Shown here: piece after piece, positions 15,539 to 24,474 of the stretch
How the letters are laid out: each line of letters begins with the position of its first letter
Position numbering within the stretch: the first letter of the stretch is position 1
From: Sphingopyxis flava
GTDB lineage: Bacteria; Pseudomonadota; Alphaproteobacteria; Sphingomonadales; Sphingomonadaceae
Assembly (NCBI RefSeq): GCF_900168005.1
Contig: NZ_FUYP01000005.1
Coordinates: 124,001 to 188,000 of the forward strand
Direction: 5' to 3'
DNA: 64,000 bases
Notes under the pieces: model-generated
Seen by the model: only the letters and a program-made list of their open reading frames with translations
Told to the model about the DNA's origin: nothing
The model's database searches: none
Program-made: the position numbers and the translations under genes

Positions 15539-16021
15539 TTACGCCGCGCGGCGCTGCCGATCGAGCCAGGCGTTGGCTACGGCATCGAAAAAGGCCGTCA
15601 TCCGCGAGACGCCCTCTTCGGTCAGCCGCACGATCGAGCGTCGGCGATCCTTCTCGTCAAGCGTACGCTGGACATAGCCTTGTTGCTCGAGAGCCGCGAT
15701 CATGCGGAGACCTGAGGACAGGGGAACCTCGGCGCCCGTCGAGAGGTCGCTTGCGCTGAGCCGGCGCCCGTTGGCGCGAGCGAGCATCAAGTCCAGCATC
15801 ATACCCCAGCTCGCGCCCCCCATTTGAGCGCCAGGGAAATGGCTTCGGCGCATTCGCCGCACCTCTATGTTGAACGCGATCCGTTCGACCATGTCGGGGG
15901 GCGTAGGGATGGCGCCGGGATCGCGCTCGGCTGGCGCCGCGGTGCGGCTGACAAGCAATTGCTGGATTTGGTCGATTCGCGACTTGATCTCGGAAATCTC
16001 GAGATTCGAAAATTGCTGCAT
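15539..16021 (-). CDS. MarR-type winged-helix transcriptional regulator
   Basis: This 160-residue protein has a winged-helix domain: a helix region (SWGMMLDLMLARANGRRLSA), a recognition helix (LSSGLRMIAALEQQGYVQRT) and a wing (EKDRRRSIVRLTEEG) in the usual MarR order. An N-terminal coiled stretch (LEISEIKSRIDQIQQLLV) may add a dimer contact. I start at the ATG of 16019-16021 because the upstream frame looks non-coding. It converges on fliA and its target is unknown. Two palindromes in the upstream gap may be its operators. Confidence 0.75.
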   Translation of the reverse strand: MQQFSNLEISEIKSRIDQIQQLLVSRTAAPAERDPGAIPTPPDMVERIAFNIEVRRMRRSHFPGAQMGGASWGMMLDLMLARANGRRLSASDLSTGAEVPLSSGLRMIAALEQQGYVQRTLDEKDRRRSIVRLTEEGVSRMTAFFDAVANAWLDRQRRAA

Positions 16022-16474
16022 ATATGACCCCTCAGGCGCGATGGATTCCGCTCCAGCGCCGCCCCCCATTGCCCCACCGAATGCGATCCATAGAGGATAG
16101 CGCGCCCGATTGTGAAAGAAATATGCATTACGATGAATGCATAGCTTCAATCCAATATTTTTCTCCGTCAGTCCTGAGAGTCATCTCACGATGACGAAGA
16201 TCTGCTGGCCGGAGATCGATAGGCGCAGAAGTGCTAAGGCCGAAACGCATTGCGCCCCCTCGACAAGCGCGCGCCTCTATCGATTGATCGGCGCGGCGCG
16301 AATAATCCGGAACCCATTGTGAGGATCGCCCGTGCGCGCGGCACCGGCTATCAAGGTCAAGGCAGGTGACGTGATTCGAGAGCAAAGAATGCTGGCAGCA
16401 AGGCCTAAGACCGGCGCGCGGAGCGGCATATTGCGGCACCCCGAGGCCATGTCTTTCGCCATGGCCCGGTTCGC
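16022..16474. other. Intergenic region between the MarR gene and mobA, with two palindromes
   Basis: No convincing gene is visible in these 453 bases; short open frames on both strands lack family features and ribosome-binding sites. It contains two palindromes, ATGCATT-N6-AATGCAT at 16123-16142 and GTCATC-N4-GATGAC at 16180-16195, and is more AT-rich around 16110-16170, as expected for a control region. Confidence 0.6.
16123..16142. promoter_or_regulatory. Candidate operator, 20-bp inverted repeat
   Basis: ATGCATT-ACGATG-AATGCAT is a perfect 7-bp inverted repeat about 100 bases before the MarR gene. MarR proteins often bind such repeats and repress themselves. The link to this regulator is inference. 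Confidence 0.4.
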
Positions 16475-17005
16475 GTGACGCGCCTTGCCGCGATTCTCGC
16501 CGGCGGACAATCGCGCCGCTTTGGCAGCGACAAGGCGCTCGCGGTCTGGGAGGGACAGCCGCTGATCGTCCATGCCGCGGCCGTCCTTGCCCGGCATAGC
16601 GACGAAGTGATCGTTTGTGGCCGCAGCGAAAGCCCCTTGACGCTGCCCCATCTGCCCGACCGTCCGGCGCCGGGACTGGGTCCGCTCGGCGGCCTCTGTG
16701 CTGCGCTTCACTACGCTGCAAAGGCCGGACATGAGGCCGTGCTGTCGCTGGGCTGTGACATGCCGCGACTGGAGGCCTGGCTGCTCGATCGTCTCTGTCG
16801 TCCGGGTCCTGGCCGCTATTTGATTGAAGCGCCCATCATCGGCTGCTGGCCCGCATCGCTCGCTGAGCCCCTGGCCGCCTATCTGCTTGAGGGTCGCGAC
16901 CGGGCCGTCCGGCGCTGGGCGGCCCAGGCAGGGATGGAAGGCATTGAAGCAGGCGCGCCGCTCGCCAACCTCAACACGCCGGCCGACCTTGCGGCGCTTC
17001 GATGA
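16475..17005 (+). CDS. mobA: Molybdenum cofactor guanylyltransferase MobA
   Basis: MobA adds GMP to molybdopterin to make the bis-MGD cofactor. The 176-residue protein has the nucleotidyltransferase signature LAGGQSRRFGSDKA at about residues 8-21, GPLGGLCAALHYA in the middle, and the metal-binding SLGCDMPRLE. It is slightly shorter than E. coli MobA (194). The start is a GTG. No mobB or molybdoenzyme gene is adjacent. It converges with the TetR gene at 17013. Confidence 0.92.
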   Translation: MTRLAAILAGGQSRRFGSDKALAVWEGQPLIVHAAAVLARHSDEVIVCGRSESPLTLPHLPDRPAPGLGPLGGLCAALHYAAKAGHEAVLSLGCDMPRLEAWLLDRLCRPGPGRYLIEAPIIGCWPASLAEPLAAYLLEGRDRAVRRWAAQAGMEGIEAGAPLANLNTPADLAALR

Positions 17006-17012
17006 AGGCTGA

Positions 17013-17651
17013 TCAGCTTTCCGGTCCCCAGGCGCGATAGAAGGTGTCGAGCGCCGCGTCGATCTCAGCCTCGATCCGGTCGCGGCCGATGCGGCGCGCC
17101 TCGGCGAGGTTGAGCAGCGTAAACTGAAAAAGCCCTGCCTGGCAAAGTCCGGCGAGGTGATAGACCGCTTGCAGAGGGTCCCCGCGACGCAGCTCGCCGC
17201 GGTCCATTTTCGCGGTGATCCACACAGCGAGCCGGGCCTTTCCGCGCCGCGGGCCTCTGTCATAGAAGGTCTGGGCCAAATGCGGGAATCGCCGCGCCTC
17301 GCCAATGACAAGCTGGTAGAGCGCGAGCAGCGGATCCGAGGTCAGCGTCGTGACGAGCACCCTGCAAAAGCGGCGAAGAACGGGAAGCACCTCTTCGTCG
17401 ACCGGCAAATCGACCTGAAGCGCCGCGCCATAATATTGGACGATATCATCGACGACCGCTTCGAACAGCGCCTCCTTTGAGGGGAAGTAGGTCCATAATG
17501 TTGTCTTCGACCCACCGACCTTTCCTGCGATCGACGACATGGTGGTCCCCGCGTAGCCGTTCGCAAAAAATGCCTCGCGGGCCGCGTCGACAAAGGCCTT
17601 GCGCCGCGCTGCAGCCGCACCGTCACCCGAAACCGTACTGGCTGGTATCAT
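17013..17651 (-). CDS. TetR-family repressor of the adjacent efflux operon
   Basis: The 212-residue protein has a TetR HTH near the N-terminus (AREAFFANGYAGTTMSSIAG then SKTTLWTYFPSKEALFEAVV, about residues 24-68) and an all-helical ligand domain resembling AcrR-type C-terminal domains. I choose the ATG at 17649-17651 because the longer frame, from 17690, would run over the promoter region. It is divergent from the efflux operon, with an operator-like repeat in the gap, so repression of that operon is the likely job. Confidence 0.85.
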   Translation of the reverse strand: MIPASTVSGDGAAAARRKAFVDAAREAFFANGYAGTTMSSIAGKVGGSKTTLWTYFPSKEALFEAVVDDIVQYYGAALQVDLPVDEEVLPVLRRFCRVLVTTLTSDPLLALYQLVIGEARRFPHLAQTFYDRGPRRGKARLAVWITAKMDRGELRRGDPLQAVYHLAGLCQAGLFQFTLLNLAEARRIGRDRIEAEIDAALDTFYRAWGPES

Positions 17652-17690
17652 TTTGATTGACAACCTCACTCCTGCCGTTAATGGGCTCAT

Positions 17691-17706
17691 GATACCAGCT
17701 AGTATC
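17691..17706. promoter_or_regulatory. Operator-like repeat between the TetR gene and the efflux operon
   Basis: GATAC-CAGCTA-GTATC is a 16-bp interrupted palindrome 10 bases before the outer-membrane factor ATG. A second half-site GGTATCA overlaps the TetR start at 17645-17651. A TTGACA at 17658-17663 could be the -35 of the efflux promoter. Confidence 0.5.
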
Positions 17707-17716
17707 GTTGGATGCC

Positions 17717-19138
17717 ATGCCTCGTTTCATTTTGACGACAACCGCGCTTTTCGGCCTGCTTGCAGGCTGCACAGCGCCCGACCTTGGCCCGAGGCCGGTA
17801 CCGGCAGCGCCCGAGTCGCTCACATCCGATGCGTCCTTTGCCGATGCAGCGGGCGCGTGGCCAGTGGAGGGCTGGTGGCAAGACTGGGGCGATAGCCAGC
17901 TCGACACGCTGATCGCGGAAGGGCTCGCGGGTTCGCCCGACATCGCAGCAGCCGCCGCGCGCGTTCGCGCCGCCGATGCGCTCGCGCAGCAGGCGGGCGC
18001 TGCGCTCATGCCGCGCCTGGGCGCCGAAGCGAGCGCGGGGGGCACCCAGCAGAGCAAGACGATGGGTATTCCGCCGCAATTTGTCCCTGACGGCATTCAG
18101 GATACGGGTCACGTCGCTGCGACCTTTGCCTTCGATCTCGACCTTTGGGGCCGGAACCGGGCCGCGCTCGCCGCGGCAACCTCCGAGGCTGAGGCGGCGC
18201 GCGTCGATGCGGCGCAGGCACGCCTGATCCTGACGACCGGCGTCGCCGCCGCCTATGCTGACCTTCAAGGACAATATGCAGCGCTCGACGTTGCGCGCGA
18301 GGCGCTGCGCGTGCGCAGTGCAAGCGCGCAGCTGTCCGCCGACCGCGCGCGCGCGGGGCTCGACAATCAGGCAAGCGCCAGCCTGGCCGACAGCCGCGCG
18401 GCTTCGGCGCGCGCCGACATCGCTGCGCTTGAGGAAGCAATCGCGCTGACCCGCAACCGGATCGCCGCGCTCGTTGGTGCCGGACCCGACCGCGGCCGGA
18501 CGATCGCCCGCCCGAAGCTCGCCACCCCATCGGCGGGCTTGCCCGCCGGCGCGGGGATCGAGCTGATCGGGCGGCGTCCCGATATCGCCGCAGCGCGGCT
18601 GCGTGCCGAAGCCGCAGCACAGCGTATCGATGTCGCGCGCGCCGATTTCTACCCGAATATCAGCCTCTCGGCGCTCGTCGGCTTTCAATCGCTCGGACTC
18701 AGCAACCTGTTCGCCGCGGGATCCAAATATGGCAACGGCGGTGCCGCGATCACGCTCCCGGTCTTCGAGGGCGGGCGTATCGAGGGTCGCTATCGCGGCG
18801 CGCGCGCCGACTATGACGCCGCCGTTGCGCGGTATGACGGCACGCTTGTCGCGGCCCTGCGCGAGGTCGCCGACATCGTCGCGAGCCGAGCCGCGACAGC
18901 ACGGCAACTTGACGAACGCCGCGCCGCGCTCGCGGCCGCCGCAACCGCCGCGAAACTCGCCGGACTTCGCTATGGTGCGGGTCTCGACAATCAGCTCGCT
19001 CGGCTGACCGCCGAGGATAGCATGGTTGCGCTGAGTCGCTCGGTCGCCGAGCTCGAAGCGCGCCAGCGGACGCTCGACATCGCCCTCATCCGCGCCCTTG
19101 GCGGCGGATACCGGGCCCCAACCGCAACAGGAGAATGA
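17717..19138 (+). CDS. NodT/TolC-type outer-membrane efflux lipoprotein
   Basis: This is the outer-membrane channel of a tripartite efflux pump. From the ATG at 17717 it has a lipoprotein signal with lipobox LLAGC (cysteine at about residue 18) and two repeated OEP-type helical-barrel domains, with the family features WWQDWGD, GRRPDIAAARLRAEAAAQRI, ADFYPNISLSALVGFQS and a final repeat SRSVAELEARQRTLDIALIR. The 473-residue length fits. A TTG nine bases upstream is a less likely start. It is the first gene of the operon and overlaps the adaptor gene region by a few bases. Confidence 0.93.
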   Translation: MPRFILTTTALFGLLAGCTAPDLGPRPVPAAPESLTSDASFADAAGAWPVEGWWQDWGDSQLDTLIAEGLAGSPDIAAAAARVRAADALAQQAGAALMPRLGAEASAGGTQQSKTMGIPPQFVPDGIQDTGHVAATFAFDLDLWGRNRAALAAATSEAEAARVDAAQARLILTTGVAAAYADLQGQYAALDVAREALRVRSASAQLSADRARAGLDNQASASLADSRAASARADIAALEEAIALTRNRIAALVGAGPDRGRTIARPKLATPSAGLPAGAGIELIGRRPDIAAARLRAEAAAQRIDVARADFYPNISLSALVGFQSLGLSNLFAAGSKYGNGGAAITLPVFEGGRIEGRYRGARADYDAAVARYDGTLVAALREVADIVASRAATARQLDERRAALAAAATAAKLAGLRYGAGLDNQLARLTAEDSMVALSRSVAELEARQRTLDIALIRALGGGYRAPTATGE

Positions 19139-19140
19139 CG

Positions 19141-20307
19141 ATGGCCGACGGCACGGCTACGGCCGCCCCCGCTCCCCTCCCCCAGGTCGGTGAAAATGAC
19201 GAGGCGAAGGAAGCGAGGCTGGCGAAGCGCAGGAAGCTGCTGCGCATCCTTGCCATCGCCGTCGTCACGATCGCGGCGCTGTGGGGTCTGTGGTACTTTC
19301 TGACCCAGGCCGGCCGCGTGTCGACCGACAACGCCTATGTCGGAGCCGACAGTGCGACGGTTACGGCCCTCGTCTCCGGGCCCGTCAAGGAGGTCCGCGT
19401 CAGCGGCACCCAGACGGTGCGCAAGGGCGACATCCTCGTCATTCTCGACGACGCGGATCAGCGCATCGCGCTAGCCGATGCCGAAGCGACGCTGCGCCAA
19501 GCGCGCCAGCGCTACGGTCAAGCCGACGCGACGGCTGACGCTGCGCGTTCGCGGGTCGCAGCGCGCGGCGCAGAAATCGTGCAGGCGCAGGCGCGGCTGC
19601 GCGACGCCGAGGCGACGGTCGAACGTACGCGCGCCGAACTGGCGCGGCGCGAGAGCATCGCGGGGACGGGCGCGGTATCGACCGAAGAGCTGACCGCGGC
19701 GCGTGCGGCACTTAAGCAGGCTCAGGCGGCCCGCGATCTCGCAGCAGCGGGCGTCACCTCGGCGCAGGCGACGCGCGGCTCCGCGGCGGGTGACCTCGGT
19801 GCAGCGGAGGCAGTCGTGCGCGGTACTACGATCGACACCGCCCCGGACGTCGCGGCGGCACAGGCGCGGGTCGAGAAGGCGAAGCTCGACCTTGCGCGGA
19901 CCGTAATCCGCGCGCCGGTGAACGGCATCGTCACGAACAAGCAAGTGCAGGTCGGCCAGCGGATCGCGGCGGGTGCGCCGATCATGGTGATCGTGCCGAT
20001 CGACGCCGCCTATGTCGACGCCAATTACAAGGAAAGCCAGTTCAAGAAGATCCGGATCGGCCAACCGGCCGAACTTACCTCCGACTATTATGGCGGCGAC
20101 GTCGTCTATCACGGCAAGGTCGTGGGCATCGCCGGCGGAACCGGCGCCGCCTTCTCCCTTATCCCGGCCCAGAATGCGACGGGCAACTGGGTGAAGGTGG
20201 TGCAACGGCTGCCGGTGCGCATTGCGCTCGACCCCAAGGAATTGAAGGCGCATCCGCTGCGCGTCGGCCTGTCGATGGAAGCAACCATCGACACGCGCGG
20301 CCGGTAA
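19141..20307 (+). CDS. EmrA-like HlyD-family membrane fusion protein
   Basis: This adaptor connects the inner-membrane permease with the outer-membrane channel. It has a cytoplasmic N-terminus, one membrane segment (about residues 36-58, LLRILAIAVVTIAALWGLWYF), a barrel-sandwich motif (STDNAYVGADSATVTALVSG), a long alpha-hairpin (about residues 100-235), and the returning lipoyl half (IRAPVNGIVTNKQVQVGQRI). The length is about 388 residues. I prefer the ATG at 19141, which has AGGAG seven bases upstream; the ATG at 19135 overlaps the previous stop and has the same AGGAG only one base away. Confidence 0.93.
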   Translation: MADGTATAAPAPLPQVGENDEAKEARLAKRRKLLRILAIAVVTIAALWGLWYFLTQAGRVSTDNAYVGADSATVTALVSGPVKEVRVSGTQTVRKGDILVILDDADQRIALADAEATLRQARQRYGQADATADAARSRVAARGAEIVQAQARLRDAEATVERTRAELARRESIAGTGAVSTEELTAARAALKQAQAARDLAAAGVTSAQATRGSAAGDLGAAEAVVRGTTIDTAPDVAAAQARVEKAKLDLARTVIRAPVNGIVTNKQVQVGQRIAAGAPIMVIVPIDAAYVDANYKESQFKKIRIGQPAELTSDYYGGDVVYHGKVVGIAGGTGAAFSLIPAQNATGNWVKVVQRLPVRIALDPKELKAHPLRVGLSMEATIDTRGR

Positions 20308-20313
20308 CACCCA

Positions 20314-21858
20314 ATGTCCAGCACCGCCGCCCCGACCCTTCCGGCGGAGCCGCAGCCGCTCTCGGGCGTACGGCTGATCGCCGCGGCCGTCGCGCTCGCG
20401 CTCGCCAATTTCGTCGTGGTGCTCGACACGACCATTGCGAATGTGTCGGTGCCTCACATCGCGGGAGGTCTTGCGGTGTCGCCGACGCAGGGAACGTGGG
20501 TTATTACGAGCTATGCCGTCGCCGATGCCATCAGCGTCCCGCTTACCGGCTGGCTCGCCGCGCGCTTTGGCATGGTTCGCTGGTTCCTGATCTCGATCGC
20601 AGGTTTCGGCCTCTTCTCCTTTCTCTGCGGCGTGTCGCGCACGCTCGATGCGCTGATTCTGTTCCGCGTCCTCCAGGGCCTGTCTGGCGGACCGCTGATG
20701 CCGCTATCGCAGATCCTGCTTCTGCGCATCTTTCCCAAGGAAAAGGCCGGTGTCGGCCTTGCAATCTGGGCCATGACCACGACCACAGCGCCTATACTCG
20801 GGCCGATTCTGGGCGGCGTGATCAGCGACAATTGGAGCTGGCCCTGGATCTTCTTCATCAACCTCCCGGTCGTTGCAATCTGCGCCTTTGGCGTAGGCAG
20901 CATGCTCGGCGGGTTCGAGACCAGGCGGGTCAAGGCACGCATCGACACCGTCGGCCTCATCCTCCTCGTCCTCTCGGTTGGCGCCTTTCAGATCATGCTC
21001 GACACCGGGCGTGAGCACGACTGGTTCGATTCAACCTGGATCGTCGGCCTCGCGATCGTCGCCGCGATCAGCTTCATTGCCTTCGTCATCTGGGAACTGA
21101 CCGACGCCAATCCGGTCGTCGATCTGCGCGTCTTCCGCTTCCGCGGCTTCAGCTTCGCGACGATCGCGATATCGCTCGGCTTCGGCGCTTTCTTTGCGCA
21201 GGTCGTGCTGACCCCTTTGTGGCTGCAGCAGGTCGCAGGTTATACGGCGACCGACACCGGCTTCGTCGTCGCCTGGCTCGGGGTATTCGCCGTGCTCTTG
21301 TCACCCGTTGCGGCGGGCTCGATCGGCAAGATCGACATTCGCATCACGATCAGCGCCGGCATATTGTGGATGGCCTTCATCTCGACCCTGCGCGCGGGCT
21401 GGACCGCCGATGTCGATTACTGGACGCTCGCTTGGCCGCACATATTGCAGGGGATTGGAATGCCCTTTTTCTTCGTCGGGCTGACCGCGCTTGCGCTATC
21501 GAGCGTGCCGATGAAGGACCAGACCAGCGCGGCGGGACTGATGAGCTTTCTGCGGACCCTGAGCGGCGCGATCGGCACCGCTATCGCGACGACCGCTTGG
21601 GACGATTCGACCGCCAGCGCGCGTGCGCAGCTCGTCGCGACCATGAACGACGCCGGCGGCGCGATCTACCAGCTCCAGCAGGCGGGGCTGACGCTCGAAC
21701 AGGCACGCGCCGCAGTTACCCGTATCGTCGAGGTCCAGGCCTCGACGCTGGGAGTCCTTCATCTCTTCCTCGCCGCAGGAGCGGTCTTCCTCATTGCCGC
21801 GGCCGCCGTATGGTGTGCGCCGCGTCCCAAGCAGATATCGATGGGCGCTGCACATTAA
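20314..21858 (+). CDS. EmrB/QacA-type MFS multidrug permease (DHA2 family)
   Basis: This inner-membrane drug/proton antiporter has 514 residues and about 14 predicted membrane segments, the DHA2 layout. Family motifs include FVVVLDTTIANVSVPHIAGG at the end of helix 1, the A-loop region LTGWLAARFGMVRW, and motif C in helix 5 (APILGPILGGVISDNWSW). With the EmrA-like and NodT-like genes it forms a complete EmrAB-TolC-type pump. Substrate cannot be told from the sequence. It begins six bases after the adaptor gene. Confidence 0.94.
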   Translation: MSSTAAPTLPAEPQPLSGVRLIAAAVALALANFVVVLDTTIANVSVPHIAGGLAVSPTQGTWVITSYAVADAISVPLTGWLAARFGMVRWFLISIAGFGLFSFLCGVSRTLDALILFRVLQGLSGGPLMPLSQILLLRIFPKEKAGVGLAIWAMTTTTAPILGPILGGVISDNWSWPWIFFINLPVVAICAFGVGSMLGGFETRRVKARIDTVGLILLVLSVGAFQIMLDTGREHDWFDSTWIVGLAIVAAISFIAFVIWELTDANPVVDLRVFRFRGFSFATIAISLGFGAFFAQVVLTPLWLQQVAGYTATDTGFVVAWLGVFAVLLSPVAAGSIGKIDIRITISAGILWMAFISTLRAGWTADVDYWTLAWPHILQGIGMPFFFVGLTALALSSVPMKDQTSAAGLMSFLRTLSGAIGTAIATTAWDDSTASARAQLVATMNDAGGAIYQLQQAGLTLEQARAAVTRIVEVQASTLGVLHLFLAAGAVFLIAAAAVWCAPRPKQISMGAAH

Positions 21859-21864
21859 GGCTTT

Positions 21865-21889
21865 GGGACGGACGGACGCCGTCCGTCCC
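21865..21889. terminator. Strong hairpin between convergent efflux and TonB-receptor genes
   Basis: GGGACGGACGG-ACG-CCGTCCGTCCC is a perfect 11-bp stem with a 3-base loop, between two convergent stop codons. It lacks a T tract on either side, so it may stop transcription only weakly or protect RNA ends. Confidence 0.5.
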
Positions 21890-21895
21890 AGGCGT

Positions 21896-24361
21896 TCAGA
21901 AGTTGAATTTCGCCGTCACGCCGTAGCTCGGGCTGCGGCCCGGGAAGCGTACGGCGGCGTTCGCATTGGTCGCCGCCGACATCCAGTAATAGGTGTCAGT
22001 GATATTCTTGCCCCAGATCGACACGTCCCATTTTCGGTCCTGGCTGTAGAGGCCGAGGCGGGCGTTGAGAATGCCATAGCCCTTGATCTGGAGGGGTTCG
22101 AAATCCTCGATCGTGCTGCCGGTCTTTGACTGGTAGCGGCCGTTGAGGATCGCGCGGATCCCGAGCCTGTCGCCAACCGGCGCGTCATAGGTGATCGTCG
22201 CCGCGCCCGAGAATTTGGGGCTGTAAGGAAAGGCGAAACCGTCGAAGTCGAACGGCTGGCCGGCTGCGTTGATCCCGACATAGCCCTGGATCTCGGTCTT
22301 GAGCCAGGTCGCTGCGACGCTGAGGTTCAGGCTGTCGGTGACATCGATGCTGAGATCGCCGTCGAGGCCATAGGCGCGCGACTTGGGAATATTATCGAGG
22401 CGAAGCAGCGTCGTGTAGATTGGGTCGGCGAAATAGACCGCAAGCTGCTTGTCGCGATAATCATAATAGAAGGCAGCGAGATTGAGGTGCATACGCTGGC
22501 CGGCAAGACCGAGCTTGGTGCCCACTTCATAGGCTGTGAGCTGCTCCTGGCGCGCCGGGCGGTTCTGCGTTGCTATATTGGCCGCGTTGACCGGGGTCGA
22601 GCCCGATTTGTAGCCGCGCGATACCGAGGCATAGAGCATCGCATCGTCCCCTGCATCTCAGGTCAGCGCGCCGCGCCACGCGACATTATCCTCCTTGAGC
22701 GTCGAGGTGACCGCCCCGAAAGTCCCGGTATCGACATCGAAGGTGTTGCATTGGTTCGCGGTGATGGGAGGCGTGAAGACGCCGTAGACCTGGAAGAAGA
22801 AGGCGCGGTTGAACAGGTTGACGTTGGGCAGCATCGAATCGCCAATCGAGCGCGAGCATCCCTCATACTCCTGCCGGTCCTTCGTGTAGCGGATTCCCGT
22901 GGTGAGCTTCAGCGTCTCTGTGAGCTGCCAGTCGGCGCTTGCGAACAGGCTCCACGTCTCGGTGTCGAACGCCGCCTGGTCGCGATAGGTGCGGAAGGAT
23001 TGCGCAACGTCAAGAGCAGTGTAGCCTGGCGAGTTGAACGGTGTGTTCAGAAGGCCGAGCTGGAGGATCAGCGCGCGGATCGCACCGACATTGGCATTCT
23101 GGCCGAGAAGCGTCTGGTTGGTGTCGGTCAGCGTATCGCTGGCGTAATAGCCGCCGATCACCCATTCGGCGGGACCGGTTGCCCCCTGGAAGCGAAGCTC
23201 CTGCGAGATACTCTCGATCCGGCCTTCGGCGTGCTGGATCAGTATCTCGTAGGGAGCGCCGCTCCAGTCATATTTGGCGTTGCGCTTCACGCGGTTGTAG
23301 CCGGTGAGTGAAATGAAACTCAAATCGTCGGCGAGATCGAACTGGATGAGCCCGCGCAACCCGACGAAATCGCTGTCCTCCTTCAAGGGTCCGTCGATGC
23401 CGGGGCCGATGCCGATATCGGCACCCCGCACCGAGCGCGGCGCCCAGTCGGCGCTGTTCGAATCCCAGCGGCCCGCGTTGTCCGCGACATATTGCGGCAG
23501 GCCCGGGGCATTGAAGAGGCTGAAGATCGTGCCGTTAGCGGGATCGGTGTTGGGCGTGAAGCCCACCGCCTGCCCCGCAAGCGTGTCGGACTTGTTGACC
23601 CACACATTCGCCCCAATCTCGATTCTCATGCCGTCGGTGGGTTCGGCGGCGAGCGTCAGCCGCCCGCCGTAGCGATGCACCTCGCCCAGCTTTTCGTCAC
23701 GCGAAATGCTGTGCTGCCACCCCTGCCAACTGTCTTCGGTGCGCCATGCAAAGCGCGCTGCGACTGCGTCGCCGAGCGGTAGATTGAGGAAGACCTCGCT
23801 GTTGAGCGTTTGCTGGCTGCCGCCCTCGACCGTGGCGCCGCCGGAAAATTCGCCGAACTTTGGCTTGGCCGTGATGAAGTTGACGAGTCCGCCGGTGGTG
23901 TTGCGACCGTAGAGCGTGCCCTGCGGTCCTTTGAGCACCTCGACGCGTTCAAGGTCGTAGACAGGACCGCTGTTCATGAACGGATAGGCGAGCGCGACCT
24001 CGTCCTGATAGGTGCCGACCGTCGAGGTCGCCGAAAGGTTGATCGTGTTGAAGCCGATCCCGCGCAGCGTATAAATGGGAATCCCCTGATAGCCGCGCGA
24101 GACGTTGAGGCTGGGCACCACGGCCTGGAGATCCTCGGTCGAGGTTACGCGCAGATTTTCAAGCGTGTCGCCTGAGAAGGCCTGGATTGCGAGGCCGATG
24201 TCGTTGATCGCCTCGGCGCGGCGCTGCGCGGTGACGACGATCACGCCGTCGTCCGCGGTCACAGTCTCGCTTCTTTCCGCATCCTGCGCCCGGGCGGGCA
24301 CCGTCGCAAGCGCTGCAATCCCGATTCCCGCCAACAGAAGCGACCGTCCCGTCATGCTCAT
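21896..24361 (-). pseudogene. TonB-dependent receptor interrupted by one in-frame TGA
   Basis: The frame encodes an outer-membrane TonB-dependent receptor of 821 codons. It starts at the ATG of 24361, with GGGAGGG upstream, and has a signal peptide ending VPARA. The plug domain is clear (VIVVTAQRRAEAINDIGLAI, later GVDL-type block DLERVEVLKGPQGTLYGRNT), and the barrel ends in the expected aromatic residue (KFNF). Codon 568 is TGA (22658-22660) where relatives would be expected to have tryptophan (ALT-stop-DAGDDAMLYASVSRGYKSG); the frame continues intact for 253 more codons. So it is either a recent nonsense pseudogene or a sequence error. It diverges from a TetR gene with double operators between. 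Confidence 0.85.
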
Positions 24362-24380
24362 CAAACCCTCCCATTGCGAA

Positions 24381-24412
24381 TTATCAGGCGTGATAGTTAT
24401 CATTGCTGATAG
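24381..24412. promoter_or_regulatory. Tandem operators TTATCA-N4-TGATAR between receptor and TetR gene
   Basis: Two 16-bp palindromes stand edge to edge: TTATCAGGCGTGATAG (24381-24396) and TTATCATTGCTGATAG (24397-24412). They fill the gap between the divergent TonB receptor and TetR genes. The same motif recurs at 25110 and 27648. Confidence 0.75.
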
Positions 24413-24474
24413 AGATTGCAACAGCAATTGCATTTTCGGGCAAGGGATGGTCTTTCGGGCCCCAAGGAGCTGAG

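Noticed and set aside
22640-22660. A possible frameshift near the TonB-receptor stop
   Set aside because: Codon-by-codon reading shows the two halves are in the same frame; there is only a TGA codon and no insertion or deletion.
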